Shown: positions 23,441-35,450 of the stretch, piece by piece
Layout of the letters: each line of letters opens with the position of its first letter
Numbering within the stretch: the stretch's first letter is position 1
Origin: Mytilus galloprovincialis
Lineage: Eukaryota > Mollusca > Bivalvia > Mytilida > Mytilidae
Length of the DNA: 64,000 nucleotides
Reading direction: 5' to 3'
Assembly (NCBI RefSeq): GCF_965363235.1
Contig: NC_134847.1
Span: 74,220,268 to 74,284,267 of the forward strand
Translations under genes and position numbers: made by a program
The notes under the pieces: model-generated
Told to the model about the DNA's origin: nothing
Database searches by the model: none
What the model saw: the letters and a program-made list of their open reading frames with translations, nothing else

Positions 23441-23929
23441 TATATATATATATTTGATGAATGTACACATACAAACTGTGTTACTACATCTGGTTTGATA
23501 GCTAGAAACAGCAAATATGCTGTTGTATCGATTTTCAGAAACAGAAAAATGATTGTTTCAATTATCAATCAAGAACAAAAGGACGATGTTGTACATATCT
23601 AAAGGTCACTTTCAACAATGGGCAATATAATAAGGCATGTTTACCTAAATTTCAAAACGGGCAAAATCAGATGTAGTAACTGATCAACTCTGTTCGTCTT
23701 TCCTTCCGTCCGTTTATGGTAGAAACCTTTCGCCAATGTTACCCTATTTATTTAAAAGATGATGTTGAGTTATAGAGTGTTATCAATTTATTTAAGATCG
23801 GTCATACATCTTCGTCCTGTAGTAGTGAAATAATTCTTTGTCTCCTCCGTTCTTTGGTACAGTGTTAAAACAATCATCAACGATACCAGTTTTGATAATT
23901 TTTAAATACGCCCATAAAAAGGTAGAGTA

Positions 23930-24140
23930 ACAAAAATACCGAGGTCTGAGGGAAGTTCATATTCACGACTTGGGACAGGCATTTTTGTTATATTGAAAAT
24001 GATGGATTAAACTTGGTTTTATAGCTAGCTAAACCTCACATGTATTACAACAGCATAAAATTCCTTTATATTGTAAACAATGTGTGACATTATAGTAAAA
24101 AAATGACAAAAATAAGGGTGCAACAGTCAACATTGTGTTC
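23930..24140 (-). repeat. Family A, minus, decayed
   Basis: Keeps the GGACAGGCATTTTTGTTATA, TGATGGATTAAAC and CTAAACCTCACATGTAT blocks in the order expected for a reversed family A copy. Confidence 0.5.
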
Positions 24141-24409
24141 TAATCTTAATTATTATAAAAACAAACAAATATATAGACGCGGGATATTTTTTAGCGCTTG
24201 ACTATTTTTGTCAACCACTCTATAGGTTTTGGTTAATAAATCGTTCAATATATTTGTGTCCTTATCACGACAAACTATACTCTTACTTATACACTAAAAG
24301 TGCAACGTGTTAAAATTAAGTTGCAATCATTTTAAAAGTTTAATGTGAATGAAGTGATTGTTTGGGACACGGATTAAATATCCGATCAACACTTTTAGCG
24401 TTTTGGAGT

Positions 24410-24520
24410 TATAAAATATAAAGTTGAAGAGCAGTAAGGACCCAAAATTACAAAACAATTGTGACAAATACAGATGATCTATTCCTGGGATATAAGAAAA
24501 TCCTTAATATATCATACTGA
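24410..24520 (-). repeat. Family B fragment, minus
   Basis: AAAGTTGAAGAGCAGTAAGG and CCTGGGATATAAGAAAATCC match the reversed middle of family B (compare 36085-36160). Confidence 0.5.
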
Positions 24521-25169
24521 TTGCGAAAAAGATTGAAATGCTATTACAGTACATTTCTGTATATATGGATTTGAAAAGTACAGTATTGATATAGATAAGT
24601 ATGTCAACTATTATGAGACATATAATCGTTTGAGCAGCTGAAAGGTTTCTCAGGCTAAAAGTTTAATCGAATTTCTGATTGTATAAATCACACACATAGA
24701 AATTATACAGAATACTGTAAACATATTAAAACCTTTCATTTACATTTTTGATAAACTCAAGATAACACATTCATTTTATTACAAGGTTGAGAATCAAAAT
24801 CTCATAGCATTAGGGGACTTTCTGTTTTGAATTTTTATTAAAGTTTGGTTCTTTTTACACATCTTATCACGTTTATTTTAAACCAAACCATATACCGTTG
24901 CAATAGGTTATTCGTCTTTCATAAATGTCGACATGTTTAAAGTAAAAGGTTAATAGTAATGTATTTTACCCGGATGTCGATAGCGAAGTAAAAGCTTCTG
25001 GTTCATCGCGAACTAATCAGTGTACCCAGTTTTTCGTTCTTTCAGTTTGTTAAATATTTTAAGTTGTGTAATACGTTTACAGTTTATTATTGGTTACCAA
25101 TAATTATCACTCAGTATTTTCTTGTTTACCACTTTGAATTTTTCTACATTCTTGGAATTGAAAGCTAGA

Positions 25170-25430
25170 GCAAAAGGTTATTGTTTTAAGTCAGCATGCA
25201 GAATCTTCAAAATGGCAATCACCTATTGAGGTGTCATATTGCACCCCTTCATTGCGCTGCTAGGTTCAATCTACCATTTTCTACATGGAAAAATGTCTAT
25301 ACCATTACAAGAATATTTCAGTTGTTATCCATTCGTTTGATGTGTTTGGGCTTTTGATTTTGCAATTTGACAAAGAACTTTCCGTTTGAATTTCCGCGGA
25401 ATTCAGTAATTTTGTGTCTTTTTTTTAGAA
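25170..25430 (+). repeat. Family A, plus
   Basis: The TCAGTTGTTATCCATTCGTT block and the following TTTGATTTTGCAATTTGA and ACTTTCCGTTTGAATTT order are intact. Confidence 0.6.
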
Positions 25431-26149
25431 GATACATAAGGGCATACGCAAAATCAGTCGTAATGCAGGAAATCCGAACGTGACTCCAGACATATGTCCA
25501 ATAAGTTGTTAGGGAGTATGGAATACGACTAAAGAGCTAATGTCAAATCGAATCAATCTCCATGGACATGTGAAAATCAAAGTGATACATATATTGAAAA
25601 AAAAATAATGGTTTAATAAATATTCCGGGTTTCTGTACAATATTCCAGGCGTAAAACCGTTAACAATAAATAACATGAGGAGTTTCTTACTGGAAGGTCA
25701 ACCAAAATATAGGTAAGGAAATTTGGCCTTCCACTAAAAGAGTAGCGAAAGATAAACAAGGGATATTTAAACACGGGTATTCGAAAATAAACTGACAATG
25801 CCATGGCAAAAAATGAAACCGATGGACCCCCAACGAGTTGTTACAATGGTTATATAACGTGCAGAGACTGTGACACTATTTTGTCATAAGGCATCGGATG
25901 TAACGTCCTTATTCAGTCCAGACATGGCTGTGTATGTCTATATCCCCAACATCCAGCTGACACCTCACGTTTGAAAGGATATCACTGCCAGTCGTAGAAA
26001 AAAACCGAAGAGATAATATTTGACCACCCCAGCCACGCTTGGAAATAGTTCCTTTTCGAAACCCCTATCATTCAATTGAGAGAGTTACAAGTTCCTTTAT
26101 TCTTAAAATTGGTACGCGTTAAAAAGTAGACATACAATTGAACCAATTA

Positions 26150-26390
26150 AACAAAGATCTTACTAAAATAGTTATCAAAAGTACCAGGCTTATAATTTGA
26201 TACGCCAGACGCACGTTACATCTTCACAAGACTAACTAGTGTGAGTCAGAAATATATAATTGGAAAACCAAACAAGTATAAAGTTAAGAGCATTGAGGAC
26301 CCACAATTCCTAAAAGTTGTGCTAAATACGGCTAAGGTAATATATGCCTGGGATAATAAAATCCCCAATATTTCGAATGATTCATAAATT
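26150..26390 (-). repeat. Family B, minus
   Basis: Contains GTACCAGGCTTATAATTTGA at the start, AAGAGCATTGAGGACCCA and a GCTAAATACGGCTAAGG block, the reverse of the copy at 11.2 kb. Confidence 0.65.
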
Positions 26391-26492
26391 TCTTTCCTCA
26401 TTTTGTTCCACATTTTATCTGTTTTCTTTATGGTGTACATAAGTATGTGCACTGATTTTTGGCCAAAATAATCCGCACAACATTATTACATA

Positions 26493-27472
26493 TGTAGGAC
26501 TCAAATCTATGGTGGGTTCCAAATCTATGACAGATACCTAATCTATGGCAAATGTGACGTTACAAACGTCAAACAAATCAAATCTATGGCAGATTTAACA
26601 CATAACGTCGCAATTAAATAACGCCATATTACATCGTCACCGCCGCTAACGATGACAAAATCCATAGATTTGAGACCATTCCAGATGAACATATGTCCCT
26701 CGAAAACAATTTGAGGAAAGTTTACAGGAAGATGTGACCTATAATCCGGCAGAGAGACAAAATTCGAATGTGTTGTACAGTCCGAAACCCGCGATGAACA
26801 ACGGCAACTCTTTTTCAGTACATGATATTTTTAGAAAAGAAGTTATAGTTAACTGTCTACGGCTGTCAAAGTTTTCAAAGTGAAAGAAAAAATTACCGGA
26901 TACCAATTTGATTTAGATCGTTTTCGAATAAAAAAAACAGATGTATCAACAATGAAATAAATATTATTTGAAAACTAAAACTGTTATTTATCATTTTTGT
27001 TTAGAAAAAACTTCCGTTTTGTTTGTTAAGGGACTTACTATGGATTAATGAATAGGTTAAAAAGGTACCATGCACAGATTAGAACATGTTTATTTTTACG
27101 GGAAACACCCTTTCAATCTCAAAGTCTGTATTAAGGTATATGAATTCATCATTTACGAATTGTTCACGATTTGACAATTATGGAATGTTTATTTCACAAA
27201 GGTTTATAGACATGATCCCATTGTGGTACATATCAACTTCTTTAGAACAAATCATTAGTCGTATATGTACTGCATTGTTTTCCATTTGCACAACATCTGC
27301 CATAGATTTGGGGAAACAACAAAAATCCGTCAAAGACTAGGAAACTACAAAACTTACCATAGATTAGGATTGTAAAAAATCTGCTATAGATTTGGGATGG
27401 CATGACGTCACATTTGCCATAGATTAGGGATCTGCCACAGATTTGGAACCCACCATAGATTTGAGTCCTACA
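26493..27472. mobile_element. TIR transposon with TA duplication and iterated CAAATCTATGG motifs
   Basis: The left end TGTAGGACTCAAATCTATGG matches the reversed right end over about 75 bp with only a few mismatches. Both ends are flanked by TA (26491-26492, 27473-27474). Next to each end the motif AATCTATGGCA and variants (AATCTGTGGCAGAT, AATCTATAGCAGAT) recur four to six times, in direct order on each side and mirrored between sides. An 84-codon frame at 27086-27340 shows no known domain. TA duplication fits Tc1/mariner-type or other TA-specific elements. It appears non-autonomous. Confidence 0.8.
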
Positions 27473-27479
27473 TATCTAT

Positions 27480-28384
27480 GATACCACTCAAACCTTCAGT
27501 AATAACTGAAAAATCAAATGAGTAACAACCTCAAATTCTTGATTCGTAAACATGATACTGTCGAAATGCTTCATTTGGACGTGTGAAATACGAATACTAT
27601 GTGGTCGCATTGCAGTTACAGTTACATTATACTCTGAATCTGTTATCTTTTATCCCTTAAACTGTATCTGTGACAAATATAGGTTTTACTAAGAGGTTTG
27701 TGCGTCAATATCATCAACCATTGGTCTTTTGTTCTTATAACGTTTATTGGTTTGATTTATGGTTTTCAAATTGTAAGCCTGGTACCTCCGATAACTTTGT
27801 ACTTTTTAAGTATCTCGGTTTGCCCGAATTTCAGTCATATATCATAAGGGGAGTTTGTGGTTTTTAGTTTATTTTGCATACGTAGATGCATGTCTATGTT
27901 TATATTGTTTGTAGTAAGGTTTGCTTACAACTGATCTATTAATCTATTTACACAATATATTTTTAGATACAAGGGACGAAAATCTTATTTATAAGCATCA
28001 CGACATTTTTTGCTGTTTGGCAAGTGGATGTCAAAGTTTTACCACCATCTGATGCCTTCTGGCAATATTTTGAAACATAACATTACAACAGAATTGCTTG
28101 GCAAACATATCAAAATCAGATATGACATGTATCCAGCAGTTGTCTCAAAAACGCAAAATAATATTAAAAATATTTCTTATATTAAAACTTAGATAGACAA
28201 TTCTGCAATAAAAACACAGTTTCACGAAACTAATAGTATTCAAAACTCAAAAATTGGTTTCATTGTTTTCAACAGTACTGCATAACGCCGGATGACATTG
28301 GTATTTTACTGATACAGATTTTCAAATGGCAAGGTATGAGTAATAAGGTTTCATATTATTAAAATAACAATTTTTAATTCAGTA
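27480..28384. other. Spacer, nothing firmly recognised
   Basis: A short family B end (AAGCCTGGTACCTCCGATAA) at about 27774 is the only familiar block. Confidence 0.35.
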
Positions 28385-28690
28385 CAGTTTACACGACGGG
28401 TGCCGCATGTGGAGCAGGATCTGCTTACCCTTCCGGAGCACCTGAGATCACCCCAGTTTTTTGGTGGGGTTCGTGTTGTTTATTCTTTAGTTTTCTATGT
28501 TGTGTCATGTGTGCTGTTGTTTGTTTGTCTTTTTCATTTTTAGCCATGGCGTTGTCAGTTTGTTTTAGATTTATGAGTTTGACTGTCCCTTTGGTATCTT
28601 TCGTCCCTCTTTTACAGTTTATGGATCCATATATCGGGTTGTTGTCTCTTTGACACATCTACAATTTTATTCTCAATTTTATGAACTTAT
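28385..28690 (+). repeat. RT-element 3' tail, 5'-truncated copy
   Basis: GGAGCAGGATCTGCTTACCC, GCCATGGCGTTGTCAGTTTG and TTGACTGTCCCTTTGGTATC in order. It is the same tail as at 13.4 kb, where it follows RT coding sequence. Confidence 0.7.
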
Positions 28691-28939
28691 GTACTTATAA
28701 ACATGATGTATATAACAAACGCATCTTAAATTTCCCTTTACAAATAAAGTTCAAACTGACTGAGTCATAATTTAACTTTGAAAAATTTAGCTATTCACCT
28801 TATTCCCTTTGGTGATATCGCTCTTCAATTAAACATGTATGTCTACGCCCGTAAATGACTTTTAAATGTTTGAGAGTAAAAACAAAAAAAGCGCTTCGGA
28901 AGCTGAAATTGATAAAATTATAATCATCTTTTAACGAGG

Positions 28940-29165
28940 ATGATGTGAACTGTCATACAAGTGAGAGATTTAGCGCTATTAAACCAGGTTCAATCAACCA
29001 TTTTCTACATTTGAAAATATGACTGTACTAAGTCAGGAATATGGCAGTAATTGTCCATTCGTTTGATATGTTTAATCATTTGATTTTGCCATATGATTAG
29101 GGACTTTCCGTTTTAAATTTTCCTCGGAGTTTATTATGTTTGTGATTTTACTTTTTACTCTTCAA
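28940..29165 (+). repeat. Family A, plus
   Basis: A well kept copy with TCATACAAGTGAGAGATTTA, AAGTCAGGAATATGGCAGTA and GGGACTTTCCGTTTTAAATT. Confidence 0.7.
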
Positions 29166-29341
29166 TGGTAATATCAGGTGCTCGGTAGTTAGAACTGAAA
29201 ATATTTATAACATATTTTTCTTTAATAATCATATAAACCTCGCTCAGACAAAATTGAAGTTTGGAATAAATTAGGTGCAAATTGGCCAAACCAGAAGATT
29301 GGACCACATCCACTACTTCTTTAGCAACTATTGATGCTTAC

Positions 29342-29462
29342 CGTGTTTAAACATAGAAATCATGTGTCTAATGCTTGGTAAACTATGTTTTCTATTGAGA
29401 CAGATGTTGGTGGTGTTTTTAATGCAGAATATTCCACAATTGCTGTCCTCTATGCATTGCTT
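29342..29462 (-). pseudogene. Orphan exon resembling C-type lectin exon 3
   Basis: A 121-bp open segment lies between acceptor cttctttgtaag and donor GTAAGC, entering in phase 0 and leaving in phase 1, as lectin exon 3 does. It encodes KQCIEDSNC, a Cys-rich middle and KHSLPSIRHMISMFKHG, which can be aligned with KSC...KHSFIRQIVSVLDG of CTL-B but is ten residues longer. No matching exon 4 (no WRWLETG, no YWTDHDC) is visible between here and 22.8 kb, and no exon 2 before CTL-B. It may be the remnant of a fourth lectin gene; similarity is weak. Confidence 0.35.
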
Positions 29463-29639
29463 CTTACAAAGAAGAAGGTAAAAACATAAAAAAACGGCAT
29501 TTTTCGTAAAATAACACGAAGAGACGATATCAGTTAAAAGCAGTTTTACACTCGAGATGATAAGGAATTTGTTGATTAGGACTCCAAAGGGAACATTGCT
29601 CAAAGCTATAGATTACGATCTCAGTACAGAAAAAAAGAA

Positions 29640-29890
29640 AATAATAAAAATAATAACTCCACGGAATATTCAAAACAGAAAGTCCATAATCGAATGGCAA
29701 AATCAAAAGTTAAAATTACATCAAACGAATGGACAGTTATTGTCATATTCCTGACTTTTTACAGGCAGTTTCTCGTGTAAAAAGTGGTGGATTAACCTGT
29801 TTTATTGCTGGCTAAGCCTCTCAATTGTGCGACTGTCTCATATAATTCCATTATATAGAAAATGATATGTGAACAAAATTCAGGTTAACT
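29640..29890 (-). repeat. Family A, minus
   Basis: The AATATTCAAAACAGAAAGTC and AATCGAATGGCAAAATCAAA blocks followed by CATCAAACGAATGGACAG. Confidence 0.65.
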
Positions 29891-30719
29891 TATATTGCAC
29901 TTAAAAAAGTACAAACAAAATCTCGAAGACAACTTCAAAAAGGGGCACTATCATAACTGACATAACTAAACACTATCAATCAACGAAGCAAGTGAAAAAA
30001 AACCTTCCATATATTGTTTTGTCCATTTTAAACAATTCTCATATTACATTTTAGAGATTTGTATACTTCCTTTGAAATCATAAATGTTCAGTTACAACAA
30101 AAATTTATTATTATATTGTAAAAGTCCATTGTCAGCTTATTGGTTGTAGTATTTACTGATGACAGCTTTATCTTCTTCCAATAATCTGTGTTGAATTTTG
30201 GAAGTCTGAAGCTCTGTAAATCAAATACAAGTATTTTAATTAACTCTCTGTAAAGACAAGTAAATAAATTGTTACGCGAACATAAATATAAGCTGAGGTT
30301 TAAGTCCGTCGAGGCTGAATTAACCAAAAATGCTACTAAACAAATTACATAATTCCAACTAGCAGTTGAACTCTATAAATATTTCAGCAAGTTAAACAAT
30401 TTGGCCATGAAAGAGCTCTACCAGGTAAAAGGGGTGATACACTTCGAATACATATCTTTATTTAGGTAAAATTTTGACAATGTATCCTTTTGTGAGATTC
30501 CAACACCATTAAGAACTGAATCAGGGAACTTTGAAAATGAACTTTCATGGAATCGATTCTATGAGTCTTGTTAACTTATGTAGGAATAAATAACCGATAT
30601 TAATTTCAACGTGTCGTTTGTACGACGAATTAAAACAACTTCACGAAGCAAATCATTTTAGTGTTAATTTTATTTATCTATTGGGTAAACATAGATATAA
30701 TTTTTATTCGCAGATGATT
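29891..30719. other. Spacer between orphan exon and CTL-B, nothing recognised
   Basis: No lectin-like exon or repeat was found in this stretch. Confidence 0.35.
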
Positions 30720-30865
30720 CGTAGCTTTTCAGAAGTATGTCTTCAACTTTTTACCTGTTTGGTTTAATAACTATTATGAACTGATCGTCACTGGTGAGTC
30801 TTATGTAGACAGCACTCGCGACTGACGTATTAAATTATAATCCAAGTACCTTTGATAACTAACTA
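30720..30865 (+). repeat. Family B, plus
   Basis: Contains TGAGTCTTATGTAGACAGCA and an ATAATCCAAGTACCTTTGAT end, immediately downstream of CTL-B. Confidence 0.6.
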
Positions 30866-30876
30866 GTTATACAATA

Positions 30877-30882
30877 TTTATT
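30877..30882 (-). terminator. Polyadenylation signal AATAAA of CTL-B
   Basis: AATAAA on the minus strand, about 50 bp after the CTL-B stop codon. Confidence 0.55.
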
Positions 30883-30932
30883 TATATAGACTGACTATTA
30901 CCGGACTTCTGACGACATAGTACATAGTAAAC

Positions 30933-31177
30933 TTACTGTTTCTCACAGATGAAATGAACATTTCTGTCATTACAATCATGATCAGTCCAATATAGGTCAT
31001 CATCAACCCAGTAATACATCATACAATTTTGATTGTTTGCAAGTGTAGCATTAGGTTCTGGTTTTCCTGGTCCCCATTGAGTGTAACCTTTCAGTGGGAC
31101 ACCAGTTTCCAACCAACGCCATTGTCCTTCAAATGCTTGATCAGATGCTCCAATGTAGAAAGCTTTAATCCGTTCGC
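30933..31177 (-). CDS. CTL-B exon 4 (EPN and calcium site)
   Basis: A 245-bp terminal exon after acceptor cttttaaag, ending in TAA. It holds FYIGASD, WRWLETG, EPN, QNC, YWTDHDC and FICEKQ. Confidence 0.95.
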
Positions 31178-34089
31178 CTTTAAAAGTAATAACTTACATC
31201 TTAGAAAGTAAATCTGTATTTCATCCAAAACTTTCCGGCTTTAGTTACATTTAGTTTTAATCAGAACTTATTTGGTTTATGGAGTGTCATTGTCTAACCT
31301 CTTGGAACTCCATCGTATCCAGGCATTTAACCGACAGTTAAGTAAGACACTTTGTTGTTTATTCGTTTGATGTGTTTTATCCTTTGATTTTGCCATTTTA
31401 TTAGGGACTTTCCGTTATGAATTTTCCTCGGAGTTCAGTATTTTTTTTCGTATGTGAAGTTTATTTAAAATGTACTGTAATTGCCATAAAAATACGGGTG
31501 AATATAGAAATATTGCATCGCTGAATTAAAATTTCACCTCTGGAATAGTATTCACAGGTCATTTTGACTCTAATTTTCATGATGTACGTAGCATACTTCT
31601 CGGTTTTATAAGCATATAAAAATTGAAATGATAGATAAGTGTGTATAGATATCAGTTTGATATGTTTTAAAACAAATAATTAAGAAAAGAATAGGTTACA
31701 CTTTGTAAATACAGCTGTTTCAAAAACCAAGCCTCTTTCGGAAACAAATTTAAATTTATTGTTAAAAATCATTATCCGCGAAAGGATTTCCTATCGAAAA
31801 TCTCTTTGTCTTTTTAAACATAAGTGCAACCTACACATTATCATTCTGCAATCTTACCGTCTAATACGCTGACAATCTGTCTAATGAAGGAATGTTTGTC
31901 TGCACTGTCATCTGTTGCTAAATAGGCGTTTTGAGCTCGACAACTTTTCTGAATGTTAGAAATAAAAGATATTGCACGAGTATATTTTAAAAGGTCAAAC
32001 ATTGTTTTTCAGTAGGGTAGGATTTCTATGAAGTTCAATGGTCTATTGCTTATAGCTGTTACTTATGCTTATAAAGTTACTTCGTAATTACATATTTTGT
32101 CGTGTGGCTGCATTAAAAAGTACTGCAGAGGAAAGTATCAATCAGTTATGTTTGCTTTTAAATAAGATATTATTTAGTTTCTGAAAGCCTTTTTTTTGTT
32201 ATTTTGTATAAGGACACAAGGGCAAATAGGATAGAAAATTAACAGATGTAGCCACCTAGAGCTCGTTCGTTGGGTCGAGAGGATAGTTCTTTAAACATAC
32301 CGGATACATTTAAACGCGGTCACATATACATTTGAAACATTAAACAATACACTTAAACATATATGGAAGACAGTAACAAAAGATAACCACTGATTTATAA
32401 GATTTTGGTTTTGGTGTTAAATTATGTTGTATGCCAATTACATCAAATCATATAATTGCACCTAGTCTATATATCAATATATACACAAACGAAATAAGGA
32501 ATGATTGTCAGTAACAAACATGTATCAGAGGCAACAAACAAAATTCCCATAATTTTCATTTCATTACCTGAGAATCCAACCAGTTTCTTCTGTCATAACT
32601 GAAAAATAGACATTCGTTGTTAAATTCTGCCCAGTCTTTAGGACACTTAGACACTGCTGCTACAAGAACTATCCCTGAAAATAATATCAGAACGTTATAA
32701 TGTTTTTTAGCTGCAAGTGTACATGTTTTTTATTAAAATAGACAGATACAACATGTGTTCACGGTTTTCTTTTATAAACACGACATATGCCATATAGGTC
32801 AAATGACACATTTTTGTTTCTGATTAAAGGTTGTCGTCGTTGTTAAATTGGTGTTGTTAGCTGATGAATCGTATACTCTAAGGAAGGATAGTACGAAAAC
32901 GCGTGTTGTCGTCATAACATTAATTACGATCTGTTTTATTTGTGGTGAAGTGTAGTACAGCTATACATGTACGTACTGTATTTATCTTCGAAACCGTGCA
33001 CCTCGAGCAACACATTGCTTTGTTGCTTTATTAATTAGACCTACATAAAGGATAGAATAACGCAATTATAGAGCAGAAAAATAATCGAAATTAAAATTTG
33101 TAGATATAAAAAAGAACAAAAACAAAAATTACATACTGCTACTTTTAATTTAATGAAGTATAAAATAATATTAAATTTAATAAAAAATGGGGACGACTTA
33201 ATTTATTTAATTCTTTATATTTTTATCAAAGGTTCTTAAAAGAATTGAATATTTTGATGTTCATGATATTAATAATATTTAATCATTTAGCATTAAATCT
33301 ATTTCATAAATTGAGATTATCGTCTGCTAAACTAGAGTTAACTTTTCTTTAATTAAGATTTTGAGCGCCTTTTTCTTTTAACTTATATTATTTCATAAGC
33401 GGTTACCCCGTTTTATTTGATATAAAATTGCATGCTTTTGTGATTTGTTCATTGCGTGATTTGAACTGAAGAGACACCAAAAATAACCCAACCTAACCCA
33501 CCCTTGAGAATGTTTTTTCGTCTGTTTGTTGTATTTCTTTAGATATTGTAAAATAAGCGTCATGGATTGGACGGAATGTGAACTGAAACCATACTTTTTG
33601 CCGAATTCCTGATTTTATCACAGTTGGCCTCTGGTAGCCCACTTGCCATTTAGAGAAAACATGATGATTGTCCTTCATTGTTTTATTTTGGACATTAATG
33701 AAACATTGGTGATGAATGCAAATTCGTTGGCGGGTTGATATATAGTTTGAACTGTCTTCATAGATTCATGACAAAACAATGCCAAAATTCAAACTTACTA
33801 TATGTTTTTTTATCATGAATATTAAATTGTTTGTCTTACAATTTGTATATAACGAAGGGAATATGGATTCGTTAAGATGGGTTATCTTTTATCAGGTATA
33901 TTGAATTTCTAAATTTACATCTGTTGTTTTCTATAGAATATTAAATAAGGTTCAAACGTGCAGTTGTTAAAATTTTCTTTAAACTTAGTCATTATAATAG
34001 AATTGATAAGCATGATTAATCTGAATTGGTAATTATAGTAAAATCTTACCGATGACAATTGTAAATAAACAAAAAAATGCCCTTTCCAT
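30933..34089 (-). CDS. CTL-B: secreted single-domain C-type lectin, EPN-type site
   Basis: Exons are 34089-34050, 32674-32568, 31948-31858 and 31177-30933, 483 bp coding for 160 residues. A signal peptide (MERAFFCLFTIVIGIVLVAA) leads to a CTLD from CPKDW (24-28) to FICEKQ. Cysteines 24, 35, 52, 131, 148 and 157 are those of a long-form domain. The core reads AFYIGASD (85-92) and GQWRWLETG (97-105). EPN at 120-122 is the triplet associated with mannose-type, calcium-dependent binding, and YWTDHDC (142-148) stands where WND is usual. Asn122 is also the first residue of an N-A-T glycosylation sequon. It is the likely sugar-binding member of the cluster, probably secreted by haemocytes or epithelium (inference). 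Confidence 0.92.
31340..31460 (+). repeat. Family A fragment in CTL-B intron 3
   Basis: TTATTCGTTTGATGTGTTTT, a TTTGATTTTGCCATTTTATT block and GGGACTTTCCGTTATGAATT. Confidence 0.6.
31858..31948 (-). CDS. CTL-B exon 3
   Basis: 91 bp after acceptor taacattcag; encodes KSCRAQNAYLATDD and KHSFIRQIVSVLD; donor GTAAGA. Confidence 0.9.
32568..32674 (-). CDS. CTL-B exon 2 (start of CTLD)
   Basis: 107 bp after acceptor attttcag, encoding CPKDWAEFNNEC and FFSYDRRNW, with donor GTAATG. Confidence 0.9.
32680..34049. other. CTL-B intron 1, nothing recognised
   Basis: Very AT-rich around 33.1-33.4 kb; no exon or repeat family was identified. Confidence 0.35.
34050..34089 (-). CDS. CTL-B exon 1 (signal peptide)
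   Basis: ATG at 34089; 13 codons plus one base, then donor GTAAGA. Same length (40 bp) and phase as CTL-C exon 1. Confidence 0.85.
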
Positions 34090-34118
34090 ATTTGCTGTCT
34101 CACTCTGATAGATAACTT

Positions 34119-34193
34119 AGTTCTGGTTTCAAGTTCTCAACTTTGGGTCACTCATTTGACCTTATGTAAACGTAGACAGTCATATCTATAAAT
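34119..34193 (-). promoter_or_regulatory. Probable TATA promoter of CTL-B
   Basis: On the minus strand, TTTATAGATA at about 34193-34184 lies about 100 bp before the ATG. AACCAGAACT at 34128-34119 lies about 30 bp before it, as upstream of CTL-A. Confidence 0.5.
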
Positions 34194-34199
34194 GTTTCT

Positions 34200-35185
34200 A
34201 TTGATACGACACAGTTTTGTTATCATATTACCTAAGCTGACATTAAAATTCTATGTCAACCAATGTATGTACTAAAGCAGCACATAAGATTTCAGACCTG
34301 AATGAATATATTCATAAAGGTTCTACTATTGCACTCGAGACTGTTAATTTTGCACAACTAAAATGGATGGCTATGTTTATGAATCTCTTAATATCAGGAC
34401 TTGAATACTGCTTCTATAATATTCCGCTCTATCTGAAATATATATTGTTATATATGAATTCATATATTAAGTTACATTCGTTGAAGTATCTTTTGTCTCA
34501 TAATTCTTATTCTGTGACTCTGTCGCTATGATATTTGTCATAAATATTGATACTTTGAAGATCATTTAACTAAAACATAAACACAAATTTGTGTATCAAA
34601 TTCAATTTTGCAATCAACAATACTGTTACAGTTATATTATCCAATGCAACTCCTTAAATGCAGAAAATCTCGGAACCAATTATTTTTGTGGTCTATAAAG
34701 TATAGCAGCCATTTGATGTCACATCCCAAAAAAAATAATTCAGGGATGTAGGATTTTTTGCGCCGTTGATTGACTGTACAAACACAATCGGGATTTCTAT
34801 TCTATGTAGTCTCATTTTGGTTAAGAAATGATTATATAGTCGCTTTTGTTTGGTTGCTTAGTATTGCTGACGAAATCACAGTATGCTAGTAAGGTAGGCC
34901 GTATGCAAAAATAACGGTATATGAAGGAAGGTTAATCTTAAATTTATAGTAATTTAAATGTTATTGGAAGGTTACACTCTCGTAGAAAAAATAAGAGCAT
35001 TCAATATTCAATGTTAGTAAGAGGAAATTAAATATGCACTTAAAACAAAGTAAACTAGAGGTTCCGAATAATGCATTGAAAATTGTATCCTATTATTAGT
35101 ATGAAGTTTTCTAATTTTCAGGAAAACACATGTCACTAATTGAAAGATTACAATCTCGATTGCTTGAAAAAAAACCCATATTGTT
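34200..35185. other. Spacer upstream of CTL-B, nothing recognised
   Basis: A 92-codon open frame at 34253-34531 has no recognisable domain and no splice context, so no gene is called. Confidence 0.35.
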
Positions 35186-35450
35186 ATGAAAGTGTATGAG
35201 GGTCCTTAAAAAAGTTTGAGCAATACTAGTGTTGTAAAAGTAAAATATAAAATTTAGAATGGCAACGGGGAATATGTCAAAAACATAAAAAAGATATGGG
35301 TGTTCTTTGCAACATTCACCTCATTTTAAAAGTGTTTGAGTATCCTTTAAAAAATCATAGGGTTGTTAAAGTGTTCGTGTATACTTCAAACAATTATATC
35401 GTTTTGAAAGTGAATAAGTATGCTTTGAACAAGCATATTGGGGGTTATTT
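35186..35450. repeat. Diverged tandem array, about 40-bp unit
   Basis: Successive segments begin near GTTATGAAAGTGTATGAGG, TTTTAAAAGTGTTTGAGTAT, GTTAAAGTGTTCGTGTATAC and TTTGAAAGTGAATAAGTATG, each followed by a CTTTAAA/CTTCAAA block. Period is about 40 bp with heavy divergence; a 68-codon open frame at 35296-35502 is a by-product. Confidence 0.5.

Noticed and set aside
27086-27340. 84-codon frame inside the TA-flanked element as a transposase
   Set aside because: No DDE-type motif or DNA-binding domain; far too short.
34253-34531. 92-codon frame upstream of CTL-B
   Set aside because: No domain, signal peptide or splice context; plus-strand shadow in an AT-rich spacer.
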